Origin: Leptotrichia sp. HSP-536 | GTDB lineage: Bacteria > Fusobacteriota > Fusobacteriia > Fusobacteriales > Leptotrichiaceae | NCBI RefSeq assembly: GCF_041199985.1 | Contig: NZ_CP165649.1 | Coordinates: forward strand, 1-29,469 | Direction: 5' to 3' | Length of the DNA: 29,469 bases | Part shown: positions 1 to 8,700 of the stretch, in pieces | How positions within the stretch are numbered: position 1 is the first letter of the stretch | Layout: the number at the start of each line of letters is the position of its first letter | The notes under the pieces: generated by a model | Seen by the model: the letters and a program-made list of their open reading frames with translations, nothing else | Database searches by the model: none | Told to the model about the DNA's origin: nothing | Translations under genes and position numbers: made by a program

Positions 1-1
1 A

Positions 2-1306
2 TATGTAATAAAATTAGACAGTGGAACTAAAATAGAAACAGGAACAAGATTTGATTTAGATCCAAATACAACTATTACAATAGAAGGAGCGAATGGTACA
101 ATAGGAACAATAGTAAATGGAAGCAGTGCCTATCCAGTAGGAGCACCAGTTTCTACAAAACATTATTACTTTTGGCAAGATTTAGATGAAAATTCTGCTA
201 CTTTACCAGAATCTGGAGTATTAAATGGTAATTTATACACTCCATCTGTTATATCTAGATCAAATAACGCCAGCACTGCTATTACTCACGTAACGACAAA
301 CGTTTTACCGCCAAATACAGCCTCAACAACTACACCAGGTATTTCAACACCGACTCCAAGCACACCTTCAACAGGAACAACTCCAATAACAGGAAATGCA
401 GCACCTTCAAATAAAAGAAAAAAAGTTTTAGTAATTCCAAGATCACGTGTTGATTTAGATTTAGTAGAAAATGCTAAAATGACTATGATAAAAAATGTTG
501 AGAAAAAAATAGAAAAAGGAGAATGGGATTTAAATATTGAATATGTAGGTGGAGTAGGAACTAAATATACCGATAAAACACATGATATTTTACAATATAA
601 TGGAAAGAGTAATGGAGTTATTCTTTCTTTGAATAAAAATTATGATAAACTAACATTAGGAGGCTTATTTGGATATCAAAATTCAAAAGTAAAATATAAA
701 GATTTTTATAACGGAATAAAAGAAAAAATTGATTCATACCAATTTTTATTGAATGCAAAATATGATTTTAATGAGAAATTTGATTTAATAGGAACTCTAG
801 TATATTCTACAAATAAACATAAATTTGATGGAAGTAATATTATTTCGTATAATTGGATAAATGATGCAGAATATACTTCAAATATATTCGACATTGAAAC
901 AAGGTTAGGATATAAATATCTATTTACAAACGGATATATAAAACCATATTTAGGTATCGGAGTATTAAATCTTAAAGAAGGAGCAATTAATAAAATAGGA
1001 GCTAAAAAAACCTCTGAAACAGCGTTAAATAGTGTATTAGGTATTTATGGTGTAGCAGAGTTAAACAAAATAGATTTGTATGGAAATGTAGAATATAGGC
1101 AAAAATATGGGAAGAATTCGTATCATAATAAACGAGATGTCGACTTAACAACAAAAATTGATGCTTTAAACTATAAAAAAACAACAGTCAATGCCAATAT
1201 TGGATTAAGATATAAAATTACAGATATGTTTGATATAAATACTTCATATGGATTAAATAATCTAAAAAATAATATAATAAAAATAGGTATTGGAATTCAA
1301 TACTAA
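2..1306 (+). CDS. Autotransporter, 3' part (passenger end plus beta-barrel)
   Basis: The reading frame is open from the window edge at base 2 to the TAA at 1304-1306, so the 5' part of the gene lies outside the window. The visible product starts with a Gly/Thr/Asn-rich passenger end, passes through a Thr/Pro/Ser-rich linker (bases ~290-410) and a basic stretch (NKRKKK), and continues as a ~275-residue domain of alternating aromatic/polar strands rich in Gly and Tyr, ending in the strand GIGIQY. That order (passenger, linker, barrel with a terminal aromatic residue) is the type V secretion autotransporter layout; the barrel would sit in the outer membrane. An ATG at 479 is internal to the frame and is unlikely to be the true start. 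The passenger function cannot be told from this fragment. A strong terminator follows 34 bases after the stop, so it is transcribed separately from what follows. Confidence 0.8.
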   Translation, partial: YVIKLDSGTKIETGTRFDLDPNTTITIEGANGTIGTIVNGSSAYPVGAPVSTKHYYFWQDLDENSATLPESGVLNGNLYTPSVISRSNNASTAITHVTTNVLPPNTASTTTPGISTPTPSTPSTGTTPITGNAAPSNKRKKVLVIPRSRVDLDLVENAKMTMIKNVEKKIEKGEWDLNIEYVGGVGTKYTDKTHDILQYNGKSNGVILSLNKNYDKLTLGGLFGYQNSKVKYKDFYNGIKEKIDSYQFLLNAKYDFNEKFDLIGTLVYSTNKHKFDGSNIISYNWINDAEYTSNIFDIETRLGYKYLFTNGYIKPYLGIGVLNLKEGAINKIGAKKTSETALNSVLGIYGVAELNKIDLYGNVEYRQKYGKNSYHNKRDVDLTTKIDALNYKKTTVNANIGLRYKITDMFDINTSYGLNNLKNNIIKIGIGIQY

Positions 1307-1339
1307 AAAAATATTGTAAACTTGCTAAATTAATAATAA

Positions 1340-1371
1340 ACTGTCTTATAAATATAAGATGGTTTTTTTTT
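1340..1371 (+). terminator. Rho-independent terminator of the autotransporter gene
   Basis: A 10-bp stem (ACTGTCTTAT paired with ATAAGATGGT, including two G-T pairs) closes a 4-base loop and runs straight into eight or more T residues. It sits 34 bases past the autotransporter stop. Confidence 0.85.
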
Positions 1372-1406
1372 ATGTTTAAAATAAAAAAATTACTTTTACA
1401 TCAAAC

Positions 1407-1434
1407 TTGACTTTTTTTTAATTTATGTTAGCAT
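1407..1434 (+). promoter_or_regulatory. Copy of the tpsB promoter (stub A)
   Basis: TTGACT (1407-1412), a 16-base T-rich spacer and TAGCAT (1429-1434) match the layout of the promoter of the intact tpsB at 3368-3396. It drives the short chimeric ORF at 1467. Its direction is convergent with the rep gene at 1570-2655, so it could also produce RNA antisense to the rep 3' end. Confidence 0.6.
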
Positions 1435-1466
1435 ATTTTAGTCTTTTATTAAAAAGGAGGTAGATT

Positions 1467-1631
1467 TTGGGATATAAGAAAATAATAATTTTGGGTACAT
1501 TTTTGCTTGCAAACCTTGCCTTTCCAGCTCCAGTCAATGAGGCTAACAGAATCATTGATATTCAGCCCTTCATTTTTTCTGAGCCTTGCTGCCAAGCAGT
1601 TCTTCTGCCAGCTCAATTATTTCTTGTGTAA
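1467..1631 (+). pseudogene. tpsB 5' stub fused to antisense rep sequence (54 codons)
   Basis: After an AAGGAGG ribosome site, a TTG start opens a frame whose first 33 codons match the start of the intact TpsB: signal peptide, then the mature segment PVNEANRIIDIQ. After the CAG codon (1563-1565) the homology stops abruptly. The frame continues for 21 more codons through the reverse complement of the 3' end of the rep gene (PFIFSEPCCQ and on) to TAA at 1629-1631. It could encode a 54-residue exported peptide, but it is most simply a recombination scar. The same fusion with the same junction occurs at 27141-27305. Whether it is translated is unknown. Confidence 0.7.
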
Positions 1632-2655
1632 AATCATTTTCATCAATATTATAAATAGCTTTTAATTGCATATTCATATTTTTTATCTTCTCTATTTTTT
1701 GAGGATATTTTTCAGTCAATTTTCTAAATTGTATCTTATCTTTTAGTCCTGTATATATTGCTTCCAAATTTTCTATTGTTTCTGTATTTTCATTAATTTT
1801 ATCCCATATTTTTTCTCTTAAAGTTTTTTCTTTTTCTTGTTTCGGAACAGCTTCAATTATTCTTGATTTTCTTTCTGAAACTACCCTTGTTTCTTCTTTC
1901 TTTTTTGGTTTTCTAGGTTTGCTCAAAGGAATTGGATTATTATTATCTTCTTCTTCAGTAACTGTTACAATATCTACTTTTTTCTCAGTAGAGAATTTAA
2001 ACTCAAACCCAGTAACTCTGCTTCTTCCTCGTCCACCAGAAAAGCCATATTTTTTAGTAATATTTAATTCATATTTTTCTCCTAATTCTTTCTGAATTGG
2101 TTTCAAAACAAATTTGTCAATATCTATAATTCTGTATTTTTCTGGAATATCAAGCAAATTTCTAAATTCCTCAATGCCGCATCTCCAAAACCCTGTTTTT
2201 CTAAACTGTTTCATTCTTCGATAAAACTCTTTTGTATAACTTGATTTTAAAGTTACAAATTCTTTTAACTCAAATCTTGTAAAATTTGAAGTTAGCTGAT
2301 TTAGTAAAAAAAAGAAATCTTCATTAACACTCACATATAAAATTTTATTATCTCCATCAACCTTAAATTTTTTAAACAATGTAAATTGTTCAACAACATT
2401 TCCTTCTACAAATGTAAAATTTAATGCTAATAATTTTTTATTAACATTAATTATGCTTTTCATAAATTCAATATTTGAATGTTTCTTTTTTAAATTAATG
2501 TACTTTTTCAATTCTAAAAAAGAAACTTCTATTATTTCTATTCCCTTTTCTTTTACTTTAGAAGCTATTGAAATTAATAAATCTAATTCTTGTGATGAAA
2601 AATTTCTTAATGCTATTTGATTAAATTGATTATTATATTTTACAATTGTATTCAT
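1570..2655 (-). CDS. Rep_3-family replication initiator (replicon A)
   Basis: This 361-residue protein has the features of the Rep_3/RepB iteron-binding initiators: an N-terminal winged-helix opening (IVKYNNQFNQIALRNF, then a Leu-rich helix), the conserved central block SSYTKEFYRRMKQFRKTGFW, and a second winged-helix domain (FRNLLDIPEKYRIIDIDKFV). A basic, Pro/Lys-rich linker (around residues 240-275) and a helical C-terminal tail follow. Such proteins bind iterons to open the origin and, as dimers, repress their own promoter. The ATG at 2655 is preceded by AAGGGGAG. The promoter abuts the iteron array at 2715-2862. The C-terminal two thirds are almost the same as in the Rep at 27366-28370, whereas the N-terminal DNA-binding part differs, as do the iterons. 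The last codons overlap the antisense chimeric ORF at 1467-1631. Confidence 0.9.
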   Translation of the reverse strand: MNTIVKYNNQFNQIALRNFSSQELDLLISIASKVKEKGIEIIEVSFLELKKYINLKKKHSNIEFMKSIINVNKKLLALNFTFVEGNVVEQFTLFKKFKVDGDNKILYVSVNEDFFFLLNQLTSNFTRFELKEFVTLKSSYTKEFYRRMKQFRKTGFWRCGIEEFRNLLDIPEKYRIIDIDKFVLKPIQKELGEKYELNITKKYGFSGGRGRSRVTGFEFKFSTEKKVDIVTVTEEEDNNNPIPLSKPRKPKKKEETRVVSERKSRIIEAVPKQEKEKTLREKIWDKINENTETIENLEAIYTGLKDKIQFRKLTEKYPQKIEKIKNMNMQLKAIYNIDENDFTQEIIELAEELLGSKAQKK

Positions 2656-2684
2656 AATTTAATCTCCCCTTACTATTTAAAAGT

Positions 2685-2713
2685 ATTATAACACATTAAA
2701 AATCTTTTTTCAA
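2685..2713 (-). promoter_or_regulatory. rep A promoter
   Basis: Read on the minus strand: TTGAAA (2708-2713), a 17-base spacer and TATAAT (2685-2690), about 30 bases upstream of the rep start. The -35 touches the first iteron, so Rep bound to the array could repress it. Confidence 0.8.
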
Positions 2714-2862
2714 CAAAAACTACCCTTTAATCCCCCAAAAACTACCCTTTAATCCCCCAAAAACTACCCTTTAATCCCCCAAAAACTACCCTTTAATCCC
2801 CCAAAAACTACCCTTTAATCCCCCAAAAACTACCCTTTAATCCCCCAAAAACTACCCTTTAA
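2714..2862. repeat. Iteron array A: seven 22-bp direct repeats
   Basis: The core CTACCCTTTAAT recurs with TACCC starting at 2721, 2743, 2765, 2787, 2809, 2831 and 2853, an exact 22-base period; each unit also carries a C-run and an A-run. Two helical turns per unit, directly upstream of a Rep_3 gene, is the classic layout of an iteron origin. Confidence 0.93.
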
Positions 2863-2891
2863 TAGTCTTAAAATCTTTTATTCATCGGTAA

Positions 2892-2960
2892 TTGCGGACA
2901 CCTAAAAGATATAAAATATTTTAAAAGATATAAAAATCTTTTAAAATATTTTATTAAAAA
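2892..2960. repeat. Conserved AT-rich origin box with 19-bp perfect palindrome (copy A)
   Basis: After GCGGACACC, the arms ATAAAATATTTTAAAAGAT (2911-2929) and its exact complement (2936-2954) surround a 6-base loop. TAAAAGATATAAAA also occurs twice as a direct repeat. The same ~60 bp box is at 26098-26160 and 28717-28780, each time just beyond the iterons. It is a good candidate for the DNA-unwinding element; that role is inferred from composition and position. Confidence 0.7.
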
Positions 2961-2984
2961 GAAAAGATGTTTAAATTTTTTATT

Positions 2985-3026
2985 GTTACAAAAACTCCCC
3001 CTTTATGTTACAAAAAGTACCCTTAT
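2985..3026. repeat. Solitary iteron-like pair, type 1 (copy A)
   Basis: Two units beginning GTTACAAAAA, at 2985 and 3007, are 22 bases apart. The first continues CTCCCC like the iterons of replicon B; the second (GTTACAAAAAGTACCCTTAT) recurs unchanged at 26183 and 28803. Confidence 0.75.
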
Positions 3027-3096
3027 TAATTCAAACCCTTTATTTATAGAGTATTCAACTATTTAATACATTAACCATAATAAATAACTCATATTC

Positions 3097-3110
3097 GTAA
3101 AATGTCGTTT
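3097..3110. repeat. Solitary iteron-like site, type 2 (copy A)
   Basis: GTAAAATGTCGTTT is present unchanged here, at 26240 and at 28874, and in reverse complement at 16439-16452 inside the iterons of replicon D. It resembles the iterons of replicons C and D rather than those of its own replicon. Confidence 0.7.
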
Positions 3111-3366
3111 CTAATATCAAAAAAATTTCATTTGTAAAATAAAATTCTCCTTTTAGTTAAATAAAAGATATTTTATATAAAAATTTTCAAAATTTCCAAT
3201 ATAAGCCTTTCTAAGCAATTTTTTCACCTTATCCAACCTTTTATACCAAAAACTTGTTTAACGACGAATTTGACCCTTCTATGCTCTTCTGAGAACCTTT
3301 TTAAATAATGTTCCTATCTTAAAATTCTAATTTCATATTAATTCTAAATACACTTTTTTATACAAA
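3111..3366. other. Gene-free leader between replicon A and the TPS promoter
   Basis: No coding frame is supportable. The second half (from about 3265: CGAATTTGACCC, CTCTTCTGAGAACC, CTTAAAATTCTAAT) has a close copy at about 26982-27055, upstream of the stub promoter of replicon C. The leader therefore travelled with the tpsB promoter. A TTATCCAAC near 3231 loosely resembles a DnaA box. Confidence 0.5.
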
Positions 3367-3367
3367 T

Positions 3368-3396
3368 TTGACTTTCTTTTTTATTTGTGTTAGTAT
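3368..3396 (+). promoter_or_regulatory. tpsB-tpsA promoter
   Basis: TTGACT (3368-3373), a 17-base spacer and TAGTAT (3391-3396). This placement excludes the upstream GTG at 3387 as the translation start, because it lies within the promoter, and supports the TTG at 3429. Confidence 0.8.
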
Positions 3397-3428
3397 GGCG
3401 TAATCTCTTATTAATAAGGAGGCAGATT

Positions 3429-5237
3429 TTGGTTCATAAAAAAATAATGATTTTTTGTGCGTTTTTACTTGCAAATATTGCTTTTTCCGCTCCAGTCAAT
3501 GAAGCTAACAGAATTATTGATATTCAGCAGAGACACCTTGAACAGGAGAGAATTAGGCAACAACAGGAAAAGCTGCAGAAAGAACTTGAAAACACAAAGT
3601 TTGATAATTCCCAAATAAAAATTGATAATGATTTTAAAAGCAATGACAATGGCCTTAACAAGTTTTTAATTAATGCTATTAACTTAAAAGATGATGATAA
3701 ACTTCTATCTAAAAGCGAAAAGAACAGAATTATTCAAAAATATCTTTATCTTGAACTGAATTCCACCGACATAAAAAAACTTCTTACTGATCTTACTAAC
3801 AAATTAATTTCTAAAGGATATACTACCTCTGCCGTAAAATTTGATAAAAATAATGACCTAACTACTGGAACTTTAAATTTGGAAATCGTTGCCGGGAGAA
3901 TTGAGGATATTAGATTAAATTCCGGCAATGGGCTTGACAGGTACAAGGAATTCTTCATGTTCCCTAAAAACAGGGGGAAAATTTTTAATATCAGGGACAT
4001 TGATACAGCCACTGACAACTTTAATTCAATCAATGCTAACAATATGACTATGGAAGTTATTCCTGGAAGGAAGGAAAACTATTCAAGAATTGAAGTAAAA
4101 AATAGATTAAAGAATAAATATACTGTTGGGATTTTAACCAATAATTATGGGGACAGCAAGCAGAATGGAATTTGGAGAAAAGGAATAAATCTTAACATCG
4201 ACAGTCCGCTTGGAATTGGCGACAACTTCTATTTCACATATATGACCGTTCCTAAAAAAGACCCCAACAGAAGCTGGAAAAAGACGGTTGAACAGTTACA
4301 GCCGGGAGAAATTTTACCAATCGGGCCGACTGGATATGATCCTTTAAAAGGAGACACATTGCCATATAAAAGACGGCTTGACATGTTTAATTTTGGATAT
4401 GCGATGAAATTCAGGACATATACTTTAAAACTTAATTCAAGTAAAAGTATTCAGGAAAGCAGCTTTTATGCAGCAAATACCGTATATGACATGTATTCAA
4501 GTAGCCATACCTTGTCCGCTGATCTGGAAAAGATACTCTTCAGAAACCAGAAAAGCAAGATTAGCCTTGATTTAGGGATTAAGAGAAAACATAATCAGAG
4601 CTATCTTGAAAAGTCTGTATTATCTGACAGAAAATTTGCTGTTGGTACAGTAAGTCTTAATGCTACAACTTCACTTTTCGGAGGGATTTTTGGAAGCTCT
4701 TTCGGATATGAGAGAGGACTTAAAATATTTCATGCCGAAAGGGACAGCGGAAAGATAGATACTACGCCAAAGGCGCAGTTTCATAAATACAATATGAACC
4801 TTAGCTACTACAAGCCCATAACGAACAAGCTTGTATACAGGGCAAATGTTAACGGAAGCTATTCAAATGACGTGCTTTATGGCTCGGAAAGGCAGACAGT
4901 AGGTGGAATTGGAAGTGTCGGGGGCTACCACACAAAGGAATCTATCCAGGGGGACAAGGCTATAGAAGTCATCAATGAGATTGCATACAGTATTCCAGTT
5001 AAGAAATTTGCAGTTGTTTCTCCATATGTTAATTATGGCTACGGAGCTGCAAAGTATAACAGGGATAAATCTAAATACAGAACTGGATATGTAACTGGAA
5101 TGACGGCTGGAATTAGGCTTGATACAAAAATGTTTGATTTTGACTTTGGGTATGCAAAGCCTATGGCGCATTCGGAATATTTAAGCCCTAAGAAGCAGGA
5201 AATGTACTTTAGCGGCTCTTTGAAAGTGAGTTTTTAG
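3429..5237 (+). CDS. TpsB outer-membrane transporter (FhaC/ShlB type, two-partner secretion)
   Basis: This 602-residue protein should export the TpsA encoded just downstream. The TTG at 3429 is chosen because AAGGAGG (3416-3422) lies 6 bases before it and the product then starts with a short basic signal peptide, probably cut after AFSA (residue 21). Next come a charged Gln/Glu-rich helix and linker (~25-60, RHLEQERIRQQQEKL), two POTRA-like domains (~70-160, including the segment VAGRIEDIRL, and ~165-225), and a beta-barrel from ~230 to the terminal Phe (SLKVSF). In FhaC the L6 loop carries a VRGY/F tetrad; here the matching site reads VGGYHTKESIQGD (residues 497-500 = VGGY), with Gly for the usual Arg. 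The partner Asp-x-Gly near the last strands (FDFG) is kept. Only 74 bases separate it from tpsA, which fits an operon. Confidence 0.88.
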   Translation: MVHKKIMIFCAFLLANIAFSAPVNEANRIIDIQQRHLEQERIRQQQEKLQKELENTKFDNSQIKIDNDFKSNDNGLNKFLINAINLKDDDKLLSKSEKNRIIQKYLYLELNSTDIKKLLTDLTNKLISKGYTTSAVKFDKNNDLTTGTLNLEIVAGRIEDIRLNSGNGLDRYKEFFMFPKNRGKIFNIRDIDTATDNFNSINANNMTMEVIPGRKENYSRIEVKNRLKNKYTVGILTNNYGDSKQNGIWRKGINLNIDSPLGIGDNFYFTYMTVPKKDPNRSWKKTVEQLQPGEILPIGPTGYDPLKGDTLPYKRRLDMFNFGYAMKFRTYTLKLNSSKSIQESSFYAANTVYDMYSSSHTLSADLEKILFRNQKSKISLDLGIKRKHNQSYLEKSVLSDRKFAVGTVSLNATTSLFGGIFGSSFGYERGLKIFHAERDSGKIDTTPKAQFHKYNMNLSYYKPITNKLVYRANVNGSYSNDVLYGSERQTVGGIGSVGGYHTKESIQGDKAIEVINEIAYSIPVKKFAVVSPYVNYGYGAAKYNRDKSKYRTGYVTGMTAGIRLDTKMFDFDFGYAKPMAHSEYLSPKKQEMYFSGSLKVSF

Positions 5238-5311
5238 ATAGTAATTTAAGATTTTTAAATTTTAAAAATATAATTGTAAATTTTTTCAATTAGTTGGAAA
5301 GGAGATGAAAA

Positions 5312-5707
5312 ATGAGAGGAAGAAGTAAGATATTACGTAAACTTATTGCCACATTGCTTCTGAATGTGTTCAGCTTTAATATTCTTGCCGGCGGGCTTCA
5401 GGTTGATCCTAACTCAAGATACAACACAAGCCTTGACAGATCCCAGAATGGCATTCCAGTCGTTAATATTTCCACTCCGAATGGCCGTGGTGTAAGTATT
5501 AACGAGTTTTTGGAGTACAATGTCGGACGTGAAGGGCAAGTCTTAAACAATGCAGATAACATTGGAAGAAGCCATCTTGCCGGTATTATTAACGCAAATC
5601 CTAATCTTGGGCCAAATCAGGCGGCAAATCTAATTTTATTGCAGGTCAATGGGGCAAACCGATCGCAGATTGAGGATACATCGAGGCTCTCAGCAGACAA
5701 AAGGTGA
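5312..5707 (+). CDS. TpsA exoprotein, N-terminal fragment (signal peptide and first half of TPS domain)
   Basis: AAAGGAG at 5298-5304 precedes the ATG. The product starts with a basic, then hydrophobic signal peptide (MRGRSKILRKLIATLLLNVF, cut near ILAGG, residue ~27) and then the filamentous-haemagglutinin TPS domain: NGRGVSINEFLEYNVGREG, then NANPNLG and LILLQVNGANRSQIE. The normal family continuation would be a Gly-Tyr-Ile-Glu-like segment and an ILANPNG-like motif; instead the frame breaks at GAGG (5672-5675) and ends in 11 off-frame residues. Adding one G there joins it exactly to the next frame (IEGYIEALSRQKVNVILSNE), giving a single 3212-residue protein. As it stands this fragment alone would be a secreted half-domain with no function. 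A sequencing error and a genuine mutation are both possible. Confidence 0.8.
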   Translation: MRGRSKILRKLIATLLLNVFSFNILAGGLQVDPNSRYNTSLDRSQNGIPVVNISTPNGRGVSINEFLEYNVGREGQVLNNADNIGRSHLAGIINANPNLGPNQAANLILLQVNGANRSQIEDTSRLSADKR

Positions 5708-8700
5708 ATGTAATCTTAAGCAATGAAAATGGAATATATTTAAACGGCGCAGGGACAATCAATATTAAGAACTTTATTCCTACAACTGGAAGAGTTAAGC
5801 TGAAGGACGGGGATGTAATCGGAATTGACGTCGAAAAGGGAAGAGTTGTTATTGGGGCTAATGGCTTTGATGCGACTAATACCGATTATGTAAACGTTAT
5901 TGCAAAGGCTATGGAGTTGCAGGGAAATCTTGTTGGGAATAAGGTTGATGTAACTCTGGGAGAAAATACTGTTGACTCTAGCGGAACTGTAACTTCAAAA
6001 AACGGAATAAATTCAGTCGCAATTGATGCGAGCAATCTTGGATCAATGTACGCTGGACAGATAAAGATAGTAAGTACGGACAAGGGGGCAGGAGTAAACT
6101 CCAGTGGACTTATCTATTCAAGGGATACAAAATTAGAAATTACAGCTGACGGGAAAATTAATGTTGCCAAGATAAAGGGTGATGGAATTGAAATAAGCGG
6201 GACTGAATATGCCCAAAGCGAGCTTGCAAGTTCTGACAGGGGGATTAATGTCAATGCATCTAAGATAAAGTTGTCCGGGGAAACTCAGGCAGCCGGGGAT
6301 ATTAATTTAAATGGGAATACTCAAAATAACTCTAAAATATATTCTGAAGGGAATTTTAATACAAGAAGTCTTTTAAATACAGGCGATATTAATGTTGCTG
6401 GGAATTTTAAGGCTGATGATTTTAAAAATGTTTTGGCAGCTGTTAATACAGGTGGAAATTTGAATGTTAAAAACTTGGAAAACAGTGGTAGCATTCAAGT
6501 TTCTAAAAGTACAGGGATTGACGGGAAGTTAAATAATTCAGGTAACTTGACTTCTATAGAAAAAATAACTGTAAAAAATGATATTTTAAATTCTGGAAAT
6601 ATTTCAACTAATGGAGATTTGTCAAGTAAAAATGCAGTTTCATCAGGTATAATTGTTGCAAATAATTTTACAACAAGTAATTTGCAGAATGATGGAAAAA
6701 TCTTTACAAATGCGGATTTGAAAACAAAATATTTCAAAAATACTGGAGAAATTTCAGCCGTTGGGAAAATATCAAGCGACAGTATGGTTTCAAGTGGAAG
6801 CATTAGAACAAATGAAGCTCTTGATATTTCAGGTGACTTGAATAATGACGGGACTTTACAGAGTGCTAAAGATATTACGGTTTCAAGTAACATTAAAAAT
6901 AGCGGTAAAATTTATGCTGGCGGAAATTTATCAGGAAAAGATACTGTTTCAAGTGGGAAAATAGTTTCTAAAAATTTAAGAGTGAATGATCTTAAAAATG
7001 ATGGAGAAATTTTTACAAATGAAGATCTTCAGGCTAAAAATGTTACGAATACTGGTAAAATAGCATCTGCTGGAAATATTTCCGCAAAAGATTTGAAAAC
7101 TTCAGGAAGCATAAAATCTAATAGAAAAGTTACAGTTTCAGGAAAGCTTGAAAATGATGGGGATTTGGAAGCTGTAGAAGATATAAAGGTTTCGGGAAAT
7201 GTAAGAAATACTAAAGAGATAGCGACAAATGGTAATTTTTCTGGTAAGAATGTGGTTTCAAAAGGGAAAATTATTTCCAAAAATTTTGAATCCCATGACT
7301 TAGAAAATGATGGAAAAATTTTGGCAGATGGAAAAGTAAAAGCTAGAAAAGTTAAGAATGCAGGAGAGATTTCAGCTGCTGGAGATGTATCTACAGATGA
7401 TTTGAAAACTTCGGGAAAAATTTCTGCTAAAAACTTGGAATCTGAAGATTTGGATAATGATGGTAAAATTTCTTCAAATGAAAATGTAAAAGCTAGAAAT
7501 ATTAAAAATACTGGAGAAATTCGGGCTGTAGGATCAATATCAGGAAATGATTTAAAAACTTCAGGAAAAGTTAGGACAAATAAAAAAATTACAGTTTCAG
7601 GAGAACTTGAAAATGGTGGGGATTTAGAATCAGGAAAAAGTCTGACTGTTTCAAAAAATATTAGAAATACTGGAAAGATTGCTGTAAATGAAGATATTTC
7701 AGGGAAAGATACTCAAAATTCAGGAAACATGTATTCTAAAAATCTTAAAATTGATAATTTGAAAAACGATGGAAAAGTTGAAGTTGGAAATGATCTTAAA
7801 ACGGCGGATATTGAAAATACTAAAGATATTACAGCTGTTGGGAAAATTTCAGGTGGAAATGTCAATAATTCTGGAAAAATTTTGACTAATGGAACGTTGG
7901 ATGCTAAGAATGTTAAAAATATTGGAAAAATTGCCGCAGGAAGTGATGTTACATCGCAAAGACTTGAAAATTCAGGAGTTCTGGCGACAAATAGGAATAT
8001 TACGACTTCGGATTCGATGATTAACAACGGAAATATTGAGGGTAAAAATCTTGATATAACTGGTTTGGAATTCACAAATAGCGGTAAAATATCGGCTAAC
8101 AACATTAGGGCAAGAGTTAATGACACTAAAAATGATGGAAGCATTTCTTCAGCAAATGACATTGATTTAACGACAAATACTTTAACAAATACAAAAGAAA
8201 TGCTGGCAGTAAACAGCATAAATTCAAATAATGCGACAGTTTCAAATTCAGGGAAAATGGCTTCAAATGGTAAAATACTGCTAAATAATTCAAGCATTAC
8301 AAATATTGGAGAGATTTTGTCTGGAGAAATTTATATGCAAAATGCAAAAAAATTTGATAATACTGGAACAATAAAAGGGAATAAGACGGTTCTTACAACT
8401 GACCAGGATCTAAATCTGGTTGGAAATTTGCATGGAGAAAGCTTGCTTGAAATTTCAGGAAATAACATTACAAACAATGGAAATACGACAGGGGTGGGGC
8501 TTATTAAAATAAGTTCTAATGATTTTACAAATAATAAGGAACTGGCTTCAAATGCTGTGATTATTGATGGTCGTGAGAATGTTGTAAACAACAATATGAT
8601 TACTGGAAATGATGGCAAAATTAATGGAAACAGCATTACTAACAATGATTTGATTGCTTTTGACAATTATCTTGAGATGAATGCTAAAAGTAAGGTCTTG

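Noticed and set aside
2714..2862. CRISPR array
   Set aside because: The repeats are contiguous 22-bp units with no spacers and no cas genes nearby, and they abut a Rep_3 gene.
3387..3428. Upstream GTG start that would lengthen TpsB by 14 residues
   Set aside because: It overlaps the -10 promoter region and has no ribosome site; the TTG at 3429 has AAGGAGG 6 bases upstream and gives a normal signal peptide.
6495..8666. Long minus-strand frames of 83-194 residues opposite the tpsA repeats
   Set aside because: They are Ile/Phe/Leu-rich mirror images of a repetitive coding strand, without ribosome sites or recognisable domains.
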